35,098 nucleotides of DNA from an uncultured Verrucomicrobiales bacterium (GCA_937969125.1 CALBVA010000030.1:1-35098), one strand, 5' to 3'; shown: positions 24,302-33,763, numbered from the stretch's first letter. The notes: generated by a model from the letters alone, not told the origin. A program made the numbers and translations.

Positions 24302-26434
24302 ATGAAATTCCTCTCCTTCTTTTTTGCTCTCATCACCGTGCTCTACGGGCAGACCCCGCATGAGCTCGATAAGACAGTTCGCAAGCTCGCGCCGGATCTC
24401 GTCGATGCCACCATCGCCATCATGCTGAATGGCGGCTCCGGCTCCGGGGTGATTGTCTCGCCGGAGGGTCTTGTCATCACCGCGGCCCACGTCACCAGCG
24501 AGCCCGGCAAGCAGATGAAAGTCCTTCTCAATGACGGACGCGAATTACCCGCCACCAGTCTAGGCGTCGATCACGGGACCGATGGTGCGCTCCTCAAGAT
24601 CAATGCCCCCGGCCCCTTTCCTTATCGCCCCTACGTCCGCACCAAAACCTACGAGATTGGTGATTGGGCCATCGCGGTTGGCCACCCCGGCGGGCCAGTC
24701 ATTGGACGCCCCGCACCGGTCCGGCTTGGCCGACTCACCGAGGCCGGAACGAAAAGCGGCTTCTCCGATGCCATCACCACCACCGCGATGGTCATCTCCG
24801 GAGACTCTGGCGGACCACTCTTTAATCTTCAGGGTGAAGTCATCGGGATCAATTCAAACATCAGCGGCTCGTGGCGCGTCAACAAGCACGTCCCCCTCCC
24901 CTGCATAATCGAGAAGTGGGATGCCCTGCTGAACAATGAGTCCTTCGGCCGCTCCGGCGAATTCCAGCAACGACAGGGAAATCTCTTCGATGAACCCTAC
25001 GCCGAACTGCGGGACCGCTATGAGGAAGCCCTCGCCGCGCAAGCCGGAAAGGACCCTGAAGCCGATGCCCTCCTCGCCCGGCCCCGGCTCCTTGACCCGC
25101 ATCACATGCAGGCTCTCCTTGATCGCTGGGCACCGGATGAGGAAGCCGATAAAGCTCCCTCCTATGGTCTTCAATTGGACCTCAATTCAACAACTCCCAC
25201 CATCGTCAAAGTCGAGGCCGGGCAACCCGCCGCCAAGGCCGGCCTCGCTGCCGGAGACCAGATCTCATTGGTCAATGATGCCCCCGTCACCACCATCGGA
25301 CTCGCCTTAAAACTGAAAGCCGGCGGGACGCTGCGCCTCTCTACTTCCGGAGGCAAGGAAGTCACTCTGGAGCCTGTGGAAAAAATCGCGAGACGTCACT
25401 TCCCCCAGCCAGTCGCCGGCATGGTGAGCATGATCGTCACCGATGACCCGGCAGTGAACCCGGCTGAGAATCGTAAGTCGCAGAAAGCCTTTCTGGCGGA
25501 GCTGGAGGACATCAAGGACGCACTGGAAAAATCGGTCGTCAAACTCAAGAACGCCGATGGTCGATTCATCGCCACAGCTACCGTTATCGACCGCAGCGGG
25601 CAGATGCTCACCAAGGCTTCCGAGATTAAAGATGTAGAGGGATTGACCGCCGAGTTTCAGGGCACTGACTATCCGGTCCAATTTCGAGCCAGCGATGATG
25701 AAACCGACCTCGCCCTGATCCGCATTAAGGCCCCCGGCCTGGTCCCCGTGCGCTGGAATATCGACGAGCCAAAAACCGGCCAACTTATGGTCTCCGCCGG
25801 ACGGCGCGGCCTCCTCAGCGGCATCATTACGCAACCTTCACGCGTCGCCCCGAAGAAAGGCTACGAGCTTAATTTCACCGGTTCCAAGCCATCCGCCTAC
25901 CTCGGCGTGACCTTCTCATCCGAATCGACCCAGCCTGTCATTGAGACGGTCGAAATTGGAAGTCCCGCTGACCGCGCCGGAATCCTGGAAGGCGACGAGA
26001 TCCTGAAATTCGAGGGGCGAAAAGTGGGAGGCATTGAGGACCTCGTCAGCCGCATCTCCAAAAAATCGCCCGGAGACAAAGTCACGATCCTCGTGAAGCG
26101 GGATGAGGAAGAAGTGAAGATCACCCCCATCCTCGAAGAGCGCCCGGCGACCGCTGCCGGATCATTTGATCGCAGCGCCTCGCAACGCGATGGTGCGCTC
26201 TCCAGCCTCAGTGCCAACGGCGGCAAGCTCAGCAAACGCCGCGCCGGTTTTCCCCTTGCAGTTTATCACGATACCGTGATCCGCCCGCAGGAAACCGGAG
26301 GCCCGATCATGAATCTGGATGGAGAAGCAATCGGCATCAACATCGCCCGCGCCCTCCGCCATCGATCCCTCGCGATTCCCGCAAAGGAGATTGATACGGT
26401 AGTCCGGAAGCTTCGTCGGAAGGCGCGGCGGTAG
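24302..26434 (+). CDS. HtrA-like secreted serine protease with a second, dead protease domain
   Basis: The 710-residue protein has a signal peptide (FLSFFFALITVLYG), an active trypsin-like domain with a complete triad (His63 in TAAHV, Asp94 in TDGAL, Ser169 in GDSGGP), a PDZ-like stretch (about 285-370), a second trypsin-like domain with LTKASEI for the histidine loop and QETGGP for the serine loop (His to Ser, Ser to Thr), and another PDZ (about 540-610) inserted before its end. HtrA proteases degrade or chaperone envelope proteins. The dead half shares the KASE signature with the preceding gene, so the two genes are paralogous. It is the last gene of the moxR-bat operon; no convincing terminator is visible before the convergent menD. 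Confidence 0.85.
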   Translation: MKFLSFFFALITVLYGQTPHELDKTVRKLAPDLVDATIAIMLNGGSGSGVIVSPEGLVITAAHVTSEPGKQMKVLLNDGRELPATSLGVDHGTDGALLKINAPGPFPYRPYVRTKTYEIGDWAIAVGHPGGPVIGRPAPVRLGRLTEAGTKSGFSDAITTTAMVISGDSGGPLFNLQGEVIGINSNISGSWRVNKHVPLPCIIEKWDALLNNESFGRSGEFQQRQGNLFDEPYAELRDRYEEALAAQAGKDPEADALLARPRLLDPHHMQALLDRWAPDEEADKAPSYGLQLDLNSTTPTIVKVEAGQPAAKAGLAAGDQISLVNDAPVTTIGLALKLKAGGTLRLSTSGGKEVTLEPVEKIARRHFPQPVAGMVSMIVTDDPAVNPAENRKSQKAFLAELEDIKDALEKSVVKLKNADGRFIATATVIDRSGQMLTKASEIKDVEGLTAEFQGTDYPVQFRASDDETDLALIRIKAPGLVPVRWNIDEPKTGQLMVSAGRRGLLSGIITQPSRVAPKKGYELNFTGSKPSAYLGVTFSSESTQPVIETVEIGSPADRAGILEGDEILKFEGRKVGGIEDLVSRISKKSPGDKVTILVKRDEEEVKITPILEERPATAAGSFDRSASQRDGALSSLSANGGKLSKRRAGFPLAVYHDTVIRPQETGGPIMNLDGEAIGINIARALRHRSLAIPAKEIDTVVRKLRRKARR

Positions 26435-26524
26435 AGTATTTTGAACCGTAAAAGCGGCGGGGAATCAGACCCTCAGCGATTGAAAATCGGTAACGTCGGA
26501 TCGGCCTAATCTTCAGACCCGCTC

Positions 26525-28039
26525 CTATAACCTCTCCCAAAATTCCTTGGTCTGGGTGGCATTGGGGATCAATTCGACCAGGAGGGTTTTTTCGCCTCCC
26601 TCGAGATCATCGAAGTCCTCGCGGCGGGTGATCTTGTGGTAGTCCATGTCCCACATCTCGGCCCAGGCTTGCAGCTTCATTTCCTGCGGTTGCACCACGG
26701 CGGCTTTTTGGACTTCGGTGAGGTCATCGAGCCTTGGGAGTCGTTCGAAAATTTGGCCGCCGCCATTGTTGATGACGACGAGGATACGGCCTTTGGTTTC
26801 GATCTGGGAAAACATGCCAGGAGCGGCGAGGTCGTAGAGAGTAGTGAGGTCGCCGAAGATGCCCCAGGCGTCTTCGATTTCAGCAGTGGTGCCAAGCCAG
26901 GTGGAGATCTGTCCGTCGATACCATTGGCCCCGCGATTCGCCATGACGCGGGCGTAGGGAGTTTCGCGCTGGGCAAAGTCATTCCATTCGCGGATGGGGA
27001 GACTATTACCGAGGAACAGACCCTCGCCGGTGGTGGCGTAAACCGAGAGCAGGCTGACGAGTCCGGGCTCGCTGTCGGGGCAGGCTTCCAGCAATTCCGA
27101 GACCCGCCCGAGGAGTGGGCGCGCCTTAAGAAAGTCATCACGCACATCGCCGACGGCATCGACGGGGCCGAGGCCGCGAATGACGCGACCGGGCTCGGCA
27201 TGGATGATTTTTGATTCGCGGGCGAGACCGGGGAGGCCATTGCGACAGATCGAGAGAACCTCGGTGGAGGCATCTTCGAGATCCCGCCAAAGCCGCCCGA
27301 TAGGGACCTCGCCGATTCTCAGGATGCGACCGGGGAGATTCCCGCGTAGCGCACTTTCGGGAATGATGAGATCACCGAGGACCTCGCGGATGCCGCTGGT
27401 GACATCGGCGATGACGGGGACGCCGAGATCTTTTAGGAAGTAAAAGACATCTTCGCGATCGGCATCTTCCAGTCCGCCGACCATGGCTATGAGACCTTTA
27501 AAAACTCCGTCATCGAGGAAGTCGCGGAGACTTCGTACTTCGAAGGGAAGTCGATCAGGGAGGAACCCGCCGAGCTGAGCTGGCCAAGATTCTGCCGTGG
27601 CCTTCGTTTCTTCCAGTGACACATTAAGGTGAAGCGGTAGGTGGCCGGACCAAGTCTCAAGAGAAGTGGCGGCGTAGTCGCCGAAGAGATTTTCCTGCTC
27701 GATGGTCTGTGGGGCGCCGCTACCGCGGAAGCTTTCAGGGCGATCCGCCGAGACCACGATGAGGGGTTTTGCGGTGTAGTGGGCCTCGATGACGGCGGGG
27801 AGACATTCCGCCACCGCAGTGCCACTGGTGGTGACTACGGCGCAAGGTTGACCTGTGTCCTTCACCCGACCGAGGGCAAAGAAGGCAGCCCCGCGTTCTT
27901 CAAAATGCTTCCAGACGCGGATCCCCTCACCCGCTTCCAACAGCGCAACGAGAGTGGCATTTCGCGCACCACCGCAGACGACAAATTCACCGCATCCGGC
28001 TTCGAGAAGTTGCTCAATGATTTCGCGTTCTTGCTGCAC
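26525..28039 (-). CDS. menD: MenD, SEPHCHC synthase of menaquinone synthesis
   Basis: MenD is a thiamine-diphosphate enzyme that joins isochorismate and 2-oxoglutarate to form 2-succinyl-5-enolpyruvyl-6-hydroxy-3-cyclohexene-1-carboxylate. The 504-residue protein starts at GTG 28039; no ATG lies between it and an upstream in-frame stop. Visible signatures are HFEERGAAFFALG (about 45-57) with the cofactor-activating Glu, TTSGTAVAECLPAVIEA, SADRPESFRGSGAPQTI, the RGANGIDGQISTWLG block and ILVVINNGGGQIF near the C-terminus. It is slightly shorter than E. coli MenD (556). The gene stands without other men genes in the window. Menaquinone suggests an anaerobic or microaerobic branch of respiration. 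Confidence 0.92.
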   Translation of the reverse strand: MQQEREIIEQLLEAGCGEFVVCGGARNATLVALLEAGEGIRVWKHFEERGAAFFALGRVKDTGQPCAVVTTSGTAVAECLPAVIEAHYTAKPLIVVSADRPESFRGSGAPQTIEQENLFGDYAATSLETWSGHLPLHLNVSLEETKATAESWPAQLGGFLPDRLPFEVRSLRDFLDDGVFKGLIAMVGGLEDADREDVFYFLKDLGVPVIADVTSGIREVLGDLIIPESALRGNLPGRILRIGEVPIGRLWRDLEDASTEVLSICRNGLPGLARESKIIHAEPGRVIRGLGPVDAVGDVRDDFLKARPLLGRVSELLEACPDSEPGLVSLLSVYATTGEGLFLGNSLPIREWNDFAQRETPYARVMANRGANGIDGQISTWLGTTAEIEDAWGIFGDLTTLYDLAAPGMFSQIETKGRILVVINNGGGQIFERLPRLDDLTEVQKAAVVQPQEMKLQAWAEMWDMDYHKITRREDFDDLEGGEKTLLVELIPNATQTKEFWERL

Positions 28040-28158
28040 GCGGGAGACTAGAATCAGAATCCGGCCGGGTCAGCAAGGATCGCGCGGGAATGGGAAATCA
28101 TGCTGGGAGCGGGAGCGCCTTACCGGCTACTTCTGGCAAAAAAAGCGACCAGCCTTCC

Positions 28159-29406
28159 TTAAGCGAACTTCTGCACGAGGAGAGAGGCATTGTGGCCACC
28201 GAAGCCGAAGGAGTTGCTAAGGGCGGCGGTGACTTCCATTTCGCGAGCGGTATTGGCGCAGTAGTCCAGATCACACTCGGGGTCCTGGTCCTCGAGGTTG
28301 ATGGTGGGCGGGATGATACCATCGCGGATGGCCATGAGGCAGGCAAGGATCTCGACGCCGCCAGCTGCTCCGAGGAGGTGACCGGTCATGGACTTGGTGG
28401 AGCTGACAACGAGGCCGTCATTGGCCCAGGCTCCGAAGGATTTCTTGATGGCCTTACTTTCGCAGATGTCACCCATGGGGGTGGAGGTGCCGTGGGCGTT
28501 GACGTATTGCACATCTTCGGCATTCAGGCCGGCATGCTTCAGAGCCATGTCCATGCAGCGAGCTGCACCAGTGCCTTCCGGATGCGGCGAGGTGAGGTGG
28601 TAGGCATCCGCACTGAGGCCGTAGCCGGTGAGCTCGGCAAGGATGTTCGCGCCACGCTTTTTGGCGTGCTCCAGTTCTTCCACGACGACGACTCCGGCGC
28701 CTTCACCCATGACGAAGCCATCGCGGCCAGTATCGAAGGGACGGGAGGCGCGCTCGGGGTCATCATTCCGGGTGCTAAGGGCGCGCATATTCCCGAAGCC
28801 CGAGAGGCCCATAGGAAGGATGGCAGCTTCCGCACCGCCAGCGATGAAGGCATCGGCATCACCGAATTTAATCATGCGCCAGGCCTCACCGATGGAGTGA
28901 TTCGCGGTGGCGCAAGCGGTGACGATGGCCATATTTGGCCCGCCGAAGCCGTGCTCCATGGAGAAGACCCCGCTGGCGATGTTCGAGATCATCATAGGGA
29001 TGGTGAAGGGCGAAACGCGGCTGGGATTCTTCGTGAGGAGAGCGGTGTGGTTCTGCTCCAGGGTGCCGAGGCCACCAATACCGGAGCCGAGCATGACGCC
29101 GATGCGGTCGCGATCAATCTCACCCTCATTCAGTCCGGACTCGGTGAGAGCCATCTGAGCTGCGCCGATACAGAGGTGCGCGTAGCGGTCCATGCGGCGA
29201 GCGTCCTTGGGATTTGAAAAGTAAGCGGTGTGGTCGAAGTCCTTCACCTCGCCGGCAATCTTCACCGAGTAGTCGCTGGTATCCATGGACTGAATCAGGC
29301 CGATGCCACTGCGCCCGGATTTCATACCCTCCCAGGTGGAAGCGGCATCATTTCCCAAAGGGCTGACAGCCCCCACACCAGTCACTACAACGCGTCGATT
29401 CTCCAT
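28159..29406 (-). CDS. fabF: Beta-ketoacyl-ACP synthase II (FabF)
   Basis: The 415-residue thiolase-fold enzyme elongates fatty acids by condensing malonyl-ACP with acyl-ACP. Catalytic residues are visible: Cys165 in VTACATAN, His305 in NAHGTSTP, Lys338 in SSTKSM and His343 in TGHLLGAAG. The C-terminal SFGFGGHN block is intact. Length matches FabF. It lies 86 bp downstream of the OlsB-like gene in the same direction; acpP is not beside it. Confidence 0.95.
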   Translation of the reverse strand: MENRRVVVTGVGAVSPLGNDAASTWEGMKSGRSGIGLIQSMDTSDYSVKIAGEVKDFDHTAYFSNPKDARRMDRYAHLCIGAAQMALTESGLNEGEIDRDRIGVMLGSGIGGLGTLEQNHTALLTKNPSRVSPFTIPMMISNIASGVFSMEHGFGGPNMAIVTACATANHSIGEAWRMIKFGDADAFIAGGAEAAILPMGLSGFGNMRALSTRNDDPERASRPFDTGRDGFVMGEGAGVVVVEELEHAKKRGANILAELTGYGLSADAYHLTSPHPEGTGAARCMDMALKHAGLNAEDVQYVNAHGTSTPMGDICESKAIKKSFGAWANDGLVVSSTKSMTGHLLGAAGGVEILACLMAIRDGIIPPTINLEDQDPECDLDYCANTAREMEVTAALSNSFGFGGHNASLLVQKFA

Positions 29407-29440
29407 TTCGTCTCGAAAAAGTTAAGAGTGGTTAGACTCT

Positions 29441-29466
29441 GCCCGGCGGAATTGCAAGAGCCGGGC
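29441..29466. repeat. Inverted repeat between the OlsB-like gene and fabF
   Basis: GCCCGGC (29441-29447) and GCCGGGC (29460-29466) form a 7-bp GC stem with a 12-nt loop. On the minus strand it follows the GNAT stop and has no U tract, so it may be a weak barrier or a fabF leader hairpin rather than a true terminator. Confidence 0.4.
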
Positions 29467-29493
29467 GGGGTTTCTTCCAGAGGGGCCCGATTG

Positions 29494-30438
29494 CTAAACC
29501 AGCGAGGCGGCGAAGCGGGCGTAGCCTTCTTTACCCATATACTTTTTCAGAAGCATCTGGGGAGCTTGACGGAGATCCACCAGAACCATGGCGTCCAGGC
29601 AGTGCTGGAAATTCGGGTCATAGGCGAAGTCCAGGAGGGTGGCATTCATTTTAAAATACTGACGCAGAAGAACGGGAACGCCTTTTCCATCCGGCTCATG
29701 GGTGGCAACTTTGGCGGAGACTTCCTCGATGCTTTCCAATCCGGCACTCAAATCCTCGGGGCGATTTTTAAAAGGGAGGAGGGCGCGCATAGCCTCGCTC
29801 CAAGTGAGGTCGGTCTTGGTGCGACGGAGAAAGCGGACAATGATGTCCTGTGAGATGGAGGTGTAGTCGTCACTGATGCTGACGGCACCGAAGAGTTTGT
29901 GATAGCGTGGGTAGCGGGCGACGAATTGGCCGATGCCCTTCCAGAGTCCGAGGAGGGAATGGAGGGAGCGCTGGTAATCCGGGAGGACCCAGGAGCGACC
30001 GAGTTCGAGGCCGGGATTCAGGTAATCGAGGAGCGGCTGATCGCACTCGCAGAGGGAGGCGGTGTAGAGGCCCTCGAAGCCGAACTCGGCGAGGATGAGA
30101 TCAGTGCGGCCGAGGCGGTAAGCGCCGGCGATGCGAAGGTTTTTGCGATCCCAGAGGAAGAGGTGGTAGTAATACTCGTCGTAGTGATCGAGATCGCGCG
30201 CTTTGCCACTGCCCTCGCCGACGGCGCGAAAGGTGATTTCGCGGAGGCGGCCGATTTCCTGAAGGATATTCGGGATGGCGGCGGCGGGGGCGAGATAGAC
30301 ATCAAGGTCAGCCTGGACCGCGATGCGGGCATTCGAGCCGGATTCGTGAAGATGGGCGATGTCTTCCTGAAGAAGGGCGAGAGGGATGGCGGGAGCAATT
30401 GGAGGAACCTGGGCCTGAACGGGTATCTCGGTGGTCAT
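29494..30438 (-). CDS. OlsB-like GNAT acyltransferase (COG3176)
   Basis: The 314-residue protein has the hemolysin-related/OlsB GNAT pattern: REITFRAVGEGSG (about 86-98), DLDHYDEYYYHLFLWD (about 102-117), IAGAYRLG, ELGRSWVLPDYQR (about 165-177), LWKGIGQFVARYP and GAVSISDDYTSIS. OlsB transfers a 3-hydroxyacyl group from ACP to an amino acid such as ornithine, the first step of aminolipid synthesis. A PlsC-like acyltransferase, the kind that does the second step (OlsA), is encoded two genes upstream (31086-31895). Ornithine is assumed from family knowledge; the acceptor could be another amino acid. Confidence 0.8.
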   Translation of the reverse strand: MTTEIPVQAQVPPIAPAIPLALLQEDIAHLHESGSNARIAVQADLDVYLAPAAAIPNILQEIGRLREITFRAVGEGSGKARDLDHYDEYYYHLFLWDRKNLRIAGAYRLGRTDLILAEFGFEGLYTASLCECDQPLLDYLNPGLELGRSWVLPDYQRSLHSLLGLWKGIGQFVARYPRYHKLFGAVSISDDYTSISQDIIVRFLRRTKTDLTWSEAMRALLPFKNRPEDLSAGLESIEEVSAKVATHEPDGKGVPVLLRQYFKMNATLLDFAYDPNFQHCLDAMVLVDLRQAPQMLLKKYMGKEGYARFAASLV

Positions 30439-30526
30439 GGGAATCTGATTTCTGTTAGAGTTCGCTCATGAGCATATTAAACGGTCTGGGAAATGGGTAA
30501 TCGATAGAAATGGTTACAGAATCGTT

Positions 30527-31048
30527 TCAGTCAATGGACACCATTTCCCGATGACGCAGCGTGGAGGGCGCGACGCCGAAGCCCTCCTCCATCGCGACGC
30601 CGAGGCAGGTGCACATTCCGCCGATCATGGCAAAGTGGTGCACGGTGTGGCTGACGAGGAACTGGAGTTCCCGTCCAAGGGTGGAGGGCTGCCATTCTGA
30701 CTCGGTGCCCTCGAAGCTTCCGCAGTCCATTTTAACAAGGAGGCCCACTGGGAGATCCGCTTTCTCAAGGTCGAGAAGAGTCTGGCGGATGCGCGAAACG
30801 CGAGCGACGGCAGTCTCCGTCGAGCACTCCAGATCGGCCTCGCGCTGGCGGTGATCGTAATCGATCTTGGCATCGGGGAGGCCATTGATGAGAGAGGAGT
30901 AGTGATCAAGGCAATGCCGGAGGTGCTGCCCGAGAGTGGAGCCATAGAACGTTTTGACGGGCTCGCAGTAGTCGCCGTCGGAAACCTGGATCAGGAGCCG
31001 TTCGGCCTGGTCAAGGAAGTGGATATTGGCGCTAATCAAATGCTGCAT
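30527..31048 (-). CDS. DinB/YfiT-like putative metal-binding protein
   Basis: The 173-residue protein is a four-helix bundle candidate. It has STLGQHLRHCLDHY (about 37-50) and FLVSHTVHHFAMIGGM (about 130-145), which give the His triad arrangement of DinB-like metal-binding proteins. The family includes thiol-dependent transferases (for example bacillithiol or mycothiol S-transferases) and many of unknown function. It sits between the OlsB-like and PlsC-like genes, with 88 and 37 bp gaps. Substrate unknown. Confidence 0.7.
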   Translation of the reverse strand: MQHLISANIHFLDQAERLLIQVSDGDYCEPVKTFYGSTLGQHLRHCLDHYSSLINGLPDAKIDYDHRQREADLECSTETAVARVSRIRQTLLDLEKADLPVGLLVKMDCGSFEGTESEWQPSTLGRELQFLVSHTVHHFAMIGGMCTCLGVAMEEGFGVAPSTLRHREMVSID

Positions 31049-31085
31049 GTCGGGAAATTTTAAATGGGAGTGAGGAAAGGTCGAT

Positions 31086-31895
31086 TTAATTCCCTGAATC
31101 TCGGAGCGCTTTCAGGCGACCTTGAAGGAGGGCGGCGGCACCATCGCCGGCGGCAGTGAGATCGGAGGAGGAGAAAGGCTGACCGGCGCGGGCGCGGATG
31201 GTTCTGCCCGCCATATAAGCCGCTCCGGTGGGAATGAGGGCAGTTCGCACAAAGGCGGAAAGCTTTGAAAAAAAGTTCACGGCGGGAGGCGGGCTACCGA
31301 AGAAATAAAGGGGAATAATGGTGGCCTTCATGCGCTGGAGGAGAGTGACGACGTGATCATTCCACGGGACCTCGGCCATGCGATCGCCCTGCCAATACGC
31401 GACGCGCCCGGCGGGGAAGACACCGAGGCATCCGCCGCTGCGGACATGCTTCAGCATAGCACGGATACTCCCGGCATTCCCAGCGGCGCTGCCGGGAGCC
31501 ATGAGAGTGACGGGGAAAAGGTAGGGCGCGGCACCGGGGAGGGCGCCAACCTCCTGGTTCGCAAGAACACGAACGTCACTCCGCAATTCGCAAAGGGCGG
31601 CCATGATGGCGAGGGCATCTGCACCGCCGTGGCTGTGATTCGCGACGACGACGACGGGGCCGGATTCGGGGAGCAATTCCTCAAGATCGCGGATGGCGAT
31701 GCGGAGATCGAGCCGACGAGCAACGCCGCCGAAGGGATTTTTTTCCGAAGCGGAGTCGGCAAAGGCTTTGCGGATTTTTGGATAGCCGAGGAGGCCTTCG
31801 AGAAGGCGGGCTAGGGATTCGTGACGCGCCAGGAAGGGGACATGATCGCGCACGTCGGCGAAGACGCGGGTTGGATTATCTTCGTCAGTGTTCAT
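31086..31895 (-). CDS. PlsC-like lysophospholipid acyltransferase
   Basis: The 269-residue protein starts at ATG 31895, overlapping the ATP-grasp stop by 11 bp; the TTG at 31904 would add three residues. The acyltransferase motif I NHSHGGAD (H-x4-D form), the later FPAGRVAYW block and IIPLYFFG are those of the PlsC/OlsA superfamily that acylates hydroxyl groups of lysolipids. With the OlsB-like gene it could complete an O-acyl, N-acyl amino acid lipid. In OlsF-type enzymes the two activities are in one chain; here they are separate genes interrupted by a DinB-like gene. Confidence 0.8.
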   Translation of the reverse strand: MNTDEDNPTRVFADVRDHVPFLARHESLARLLEGLLGYPKIRKAFADSASEKNPFGGVARRLDLRIAIRDLEELLPESGPVVVVANHSHGGADALAIMAALCELRSDVRVLANQEVGALPGAAPYLFPVTLMAPGSAAGNAGSIRAMLKHVRSGGCLGVFPAGRVAYWQGDRMAEVPWNDHVVTLLQRMKATIIPLYFFGSPPPAVNFFSKLSAFVRTALIPTGAAYMAGRTIRARAGQPFSSSDLTAAGDGAAALLQGRLKALRDSGN

Positions 31896-32943
31896 CGATT
31901 TCAAGGTAGTCCTTCTCGCGGTGTCGGCGGATGAGATCGATCAAATCGCCCGGTTCGGGAGGGGCCAATCCCCTCTCCCGCCAGGCTGCGCCAATCTCAG
32001 CGGCAGTGCGGAAGTGGCGGCACAGATCCGCGATGCCGCGCCACCACGGGTAACCGGGTTGGTAGATGTGGGCAGGCTCGCCCATGACGCCATTGAGTTC
32101 CAGCACGGTGATATTTTTCCCGGCCTGGAGGTCAGCGATGGAAGGAACTTTGACATCGTAGCGACCGAAGTTAAAGCCGGAGAAACGGGCGCCGAGTTCA
32201 TCAAAAGCGTGACGGAGAGCATCGGTGATGAGGTGGCGCTCGTCGGTGAAAACGGCGCCACGGGCATGCGTGCCGATGGGGGCGAGGGTGAACTTTTCCC
32301 CCTCGCGGAGGACGCTCTGCAGGTCATCGGGATACTTGGAGAAATAATAACGCGCCATGAGAACGGCGCGGTCGTCATCCAGAATGAGCCGCTCCAGGGT
32401 GCGAGCTCCATCGCCGGTAACATGCTGCGGGTGCTTGCCGCAGAGGGAGGCAATTTCACCCTTTTCAGCATCGGGGAACTTCGCCCAGTGCACTCCGAAT
32501 TCCAGGCCGCCAATGTATTCCTGGGCTACGATACCATCACGACACTTCGAGATCCATCTGGCAGCAGCAGACTGGTCATGGACGATCTCCACTCCCTGTC
32601 CGCGTTGGCCGAAGTCAGGCTTTAGGACGAGTGGGTAGGTGAAGCTGGAAAGCTGTGCGAGGGCGTCGGGCGAGCCGGCGGGGATGCGGAGATATTTGGC
32701 AATCTTCACCGCACCTTCGGGGCTCTGGAAGGAATCCAGAATCCCTCCTTTTTCCTCGAGGGCCATGCCGCTGGCTTCCATGGCGGGATTACAATGACAC
32801 CAAAGGGTGGATCCCCGGAGACGGATCGCATTGACCGCCCAAGAAAGCAGGACCGGAGGATAAACGGCCCAAACCGGCCAAAACTCCCAACGGCGAAGGC
32901 GGTGCCATCGGGCAAGGAGAAGGCGCTTGGTGCGATAGGTCAT
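31885..32943 (-). CDS. ATP-grasp domain protein of unknown substrate
   Basis: The 352-residue protein starts at ATG 32943; a longer reading from 33168 would run inside the NRDE gene. A basic N-terminal segment with a hydrophobic stretch (about 20-40) precedes an ATP-grasp fold: VLKPDFGQRGQGVEIV (about 107-122), the AQEYIGG lid strand, and near the C-terminus DVKVPS and ITVLELNGVMGEP, where the acidic residues and Asn bind Mg-ATP. ATP-grasp enzymes ligate a carboxylate to an amine or thiol. Placement between NRDE and PlsC-like genes, with overlaps on both sides, suggests cell-envelope or lipid chemistry, but the substrate is unknown. Confidence 0.75.
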   Translation of the reverse strand: MTYRTKRLLLARWHRLRRWEFWPVWAVYPPVLLSWAVNAIRLRGSTLWCHCNPAMEASGMALEEKGGILDSFQSPEGAVKIAKYLRIPAGSPDALAQLSSFTYPLVLKPDFGQRGQGVEIVHDQSAAARWISKCRDGIVAQEYIGGLEFGVHWAKFPDAEKGEIASLCGKHPQHVTGDGARTLERLILDDDRAVLMARYYFSKYPDDLQSVLREGEKFTLAPIGTHARGAVFTDERHLITDALRHAFDELGARFSGFNFGRYDVKVPSIADLQAGKNITVLELNGVMGEPAHIYQPGYPWWRGIADLCRHFRTAAEIGAAWRERGLAPPEPGDLIDLIRRHREKDYLEIDEH

Positions 32944-33632
32944 CTTGGGGTCAGCGGGAGAACGCATACCGTTTTTTCCGGTTCCCCGGCAAGGTCCGGC
33001 TGCTCGGCAAGGTATTCCCAACGCAGTTCGCGATGCCAAAGAGAGAGATGGGACCGGCTCCAGGTCTGAGCATCCGGGCGATTCATGCGGACGGTATAGG
33101 CGGAAGGTTCCTGATCGAAGGAAGATTGATAATGCTCCCCCGCCCCGGCGGTCTCGAAGGCGGAACATCGCGCGGCACGGACTTCAGGAAACCGATAGGA
33201 CGATGAGGTGAGGGGCATCTCCAGCTCCGCGTCGGTCAATGAGATCCCATCCCACTCCCACAGGCGCTCGGTTTCCTCCGAAAAGGCGACGAGGGAGAAG
33301 GCGGGATAGCTTTCGAGTTCTGTTAGAATGGACGGAAGGTCATCCAAGGATTTCACCGCTGCCATGGAAAGCACGAGAGATCCCCGACTTCGGGGATTTT
33401 TCGGAGTGCGTCGTTCGAGTTCCCACTTATTCAGTAGGCAGATCACGATACGGTGCTCATTGGCCAGCATCCAAGTACCGCCACCGAGAGGGTCACGCGG
33501 ACTAAGAAAAGCGACACCATCCTGCTCCATGCGGGCAGGCGGAGTCGCGATGGGGCGAGTCTTTTTCTCGTCCCGGTTAAAGAAGACCTGAAGTCCGCCG
33601 TTTCCGGGCCGACACCACGTGAGGGTGCACAT
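32940..33632 (-). CDS. NRDE (TANGO2-like) family protein
   Basis: The 230-residue protein begins MCTLTW, with Cys2 as the possible N-terminal nucleophile, and carries FFNRDEKKTR (about 17-26), the signature that names the family, then PRDPLGGGTWMLAN (about 45-58). NRDE proteins have an Ntn-hydrolase-like fold; the human member TANGO2 affects lipid and CoA/heme homeostasis, but the bacterial role is unclear. Its stop overlaps the ATP-grasp start (ATGA at 32943-32940), so it heads the coupled cluster. Confidence 0.85.
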   Translation of the reverse strand: MCTLTWCRPGNGGLQVFFNRDEKKTRPIATPPARMEQDGVAFLSPRDPLGGGTWMLANEHRIVICLLNKWELERRTPKNPRSRGSLVLSMAAVKSLDDLPSILTELESYPAFSLVAFSEETERLWEWDGISLTDAELEMPLTSSSYRFPEVRAARCSAFETAGAGEHYQSSFDQEPSAYTVRMNRPDAQTWSRSHLSLWHRELRWEYLAEQPDLAGEPEKTVCVLPLTPR

Positions 33633-33763
33633 TGGAAAATGCTCCCCCGGACCTATGGAGCGGGCGTCTCGTTCTTAACGGGATCTTTTTTTGAATCACT
33701 TCCGACCGGAAGTGTTGTTTTCGAGCTGGGTCATCCTCCACCTGAGGACATTCCTTTCGATGC

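Noticed and set aside
28090..29217. 375-residue plus-strand ORF opposite fabF
   Set aside because: Antisense shadow of fabF; composition is Gly/Asp/His-rich without a recognisable domain.
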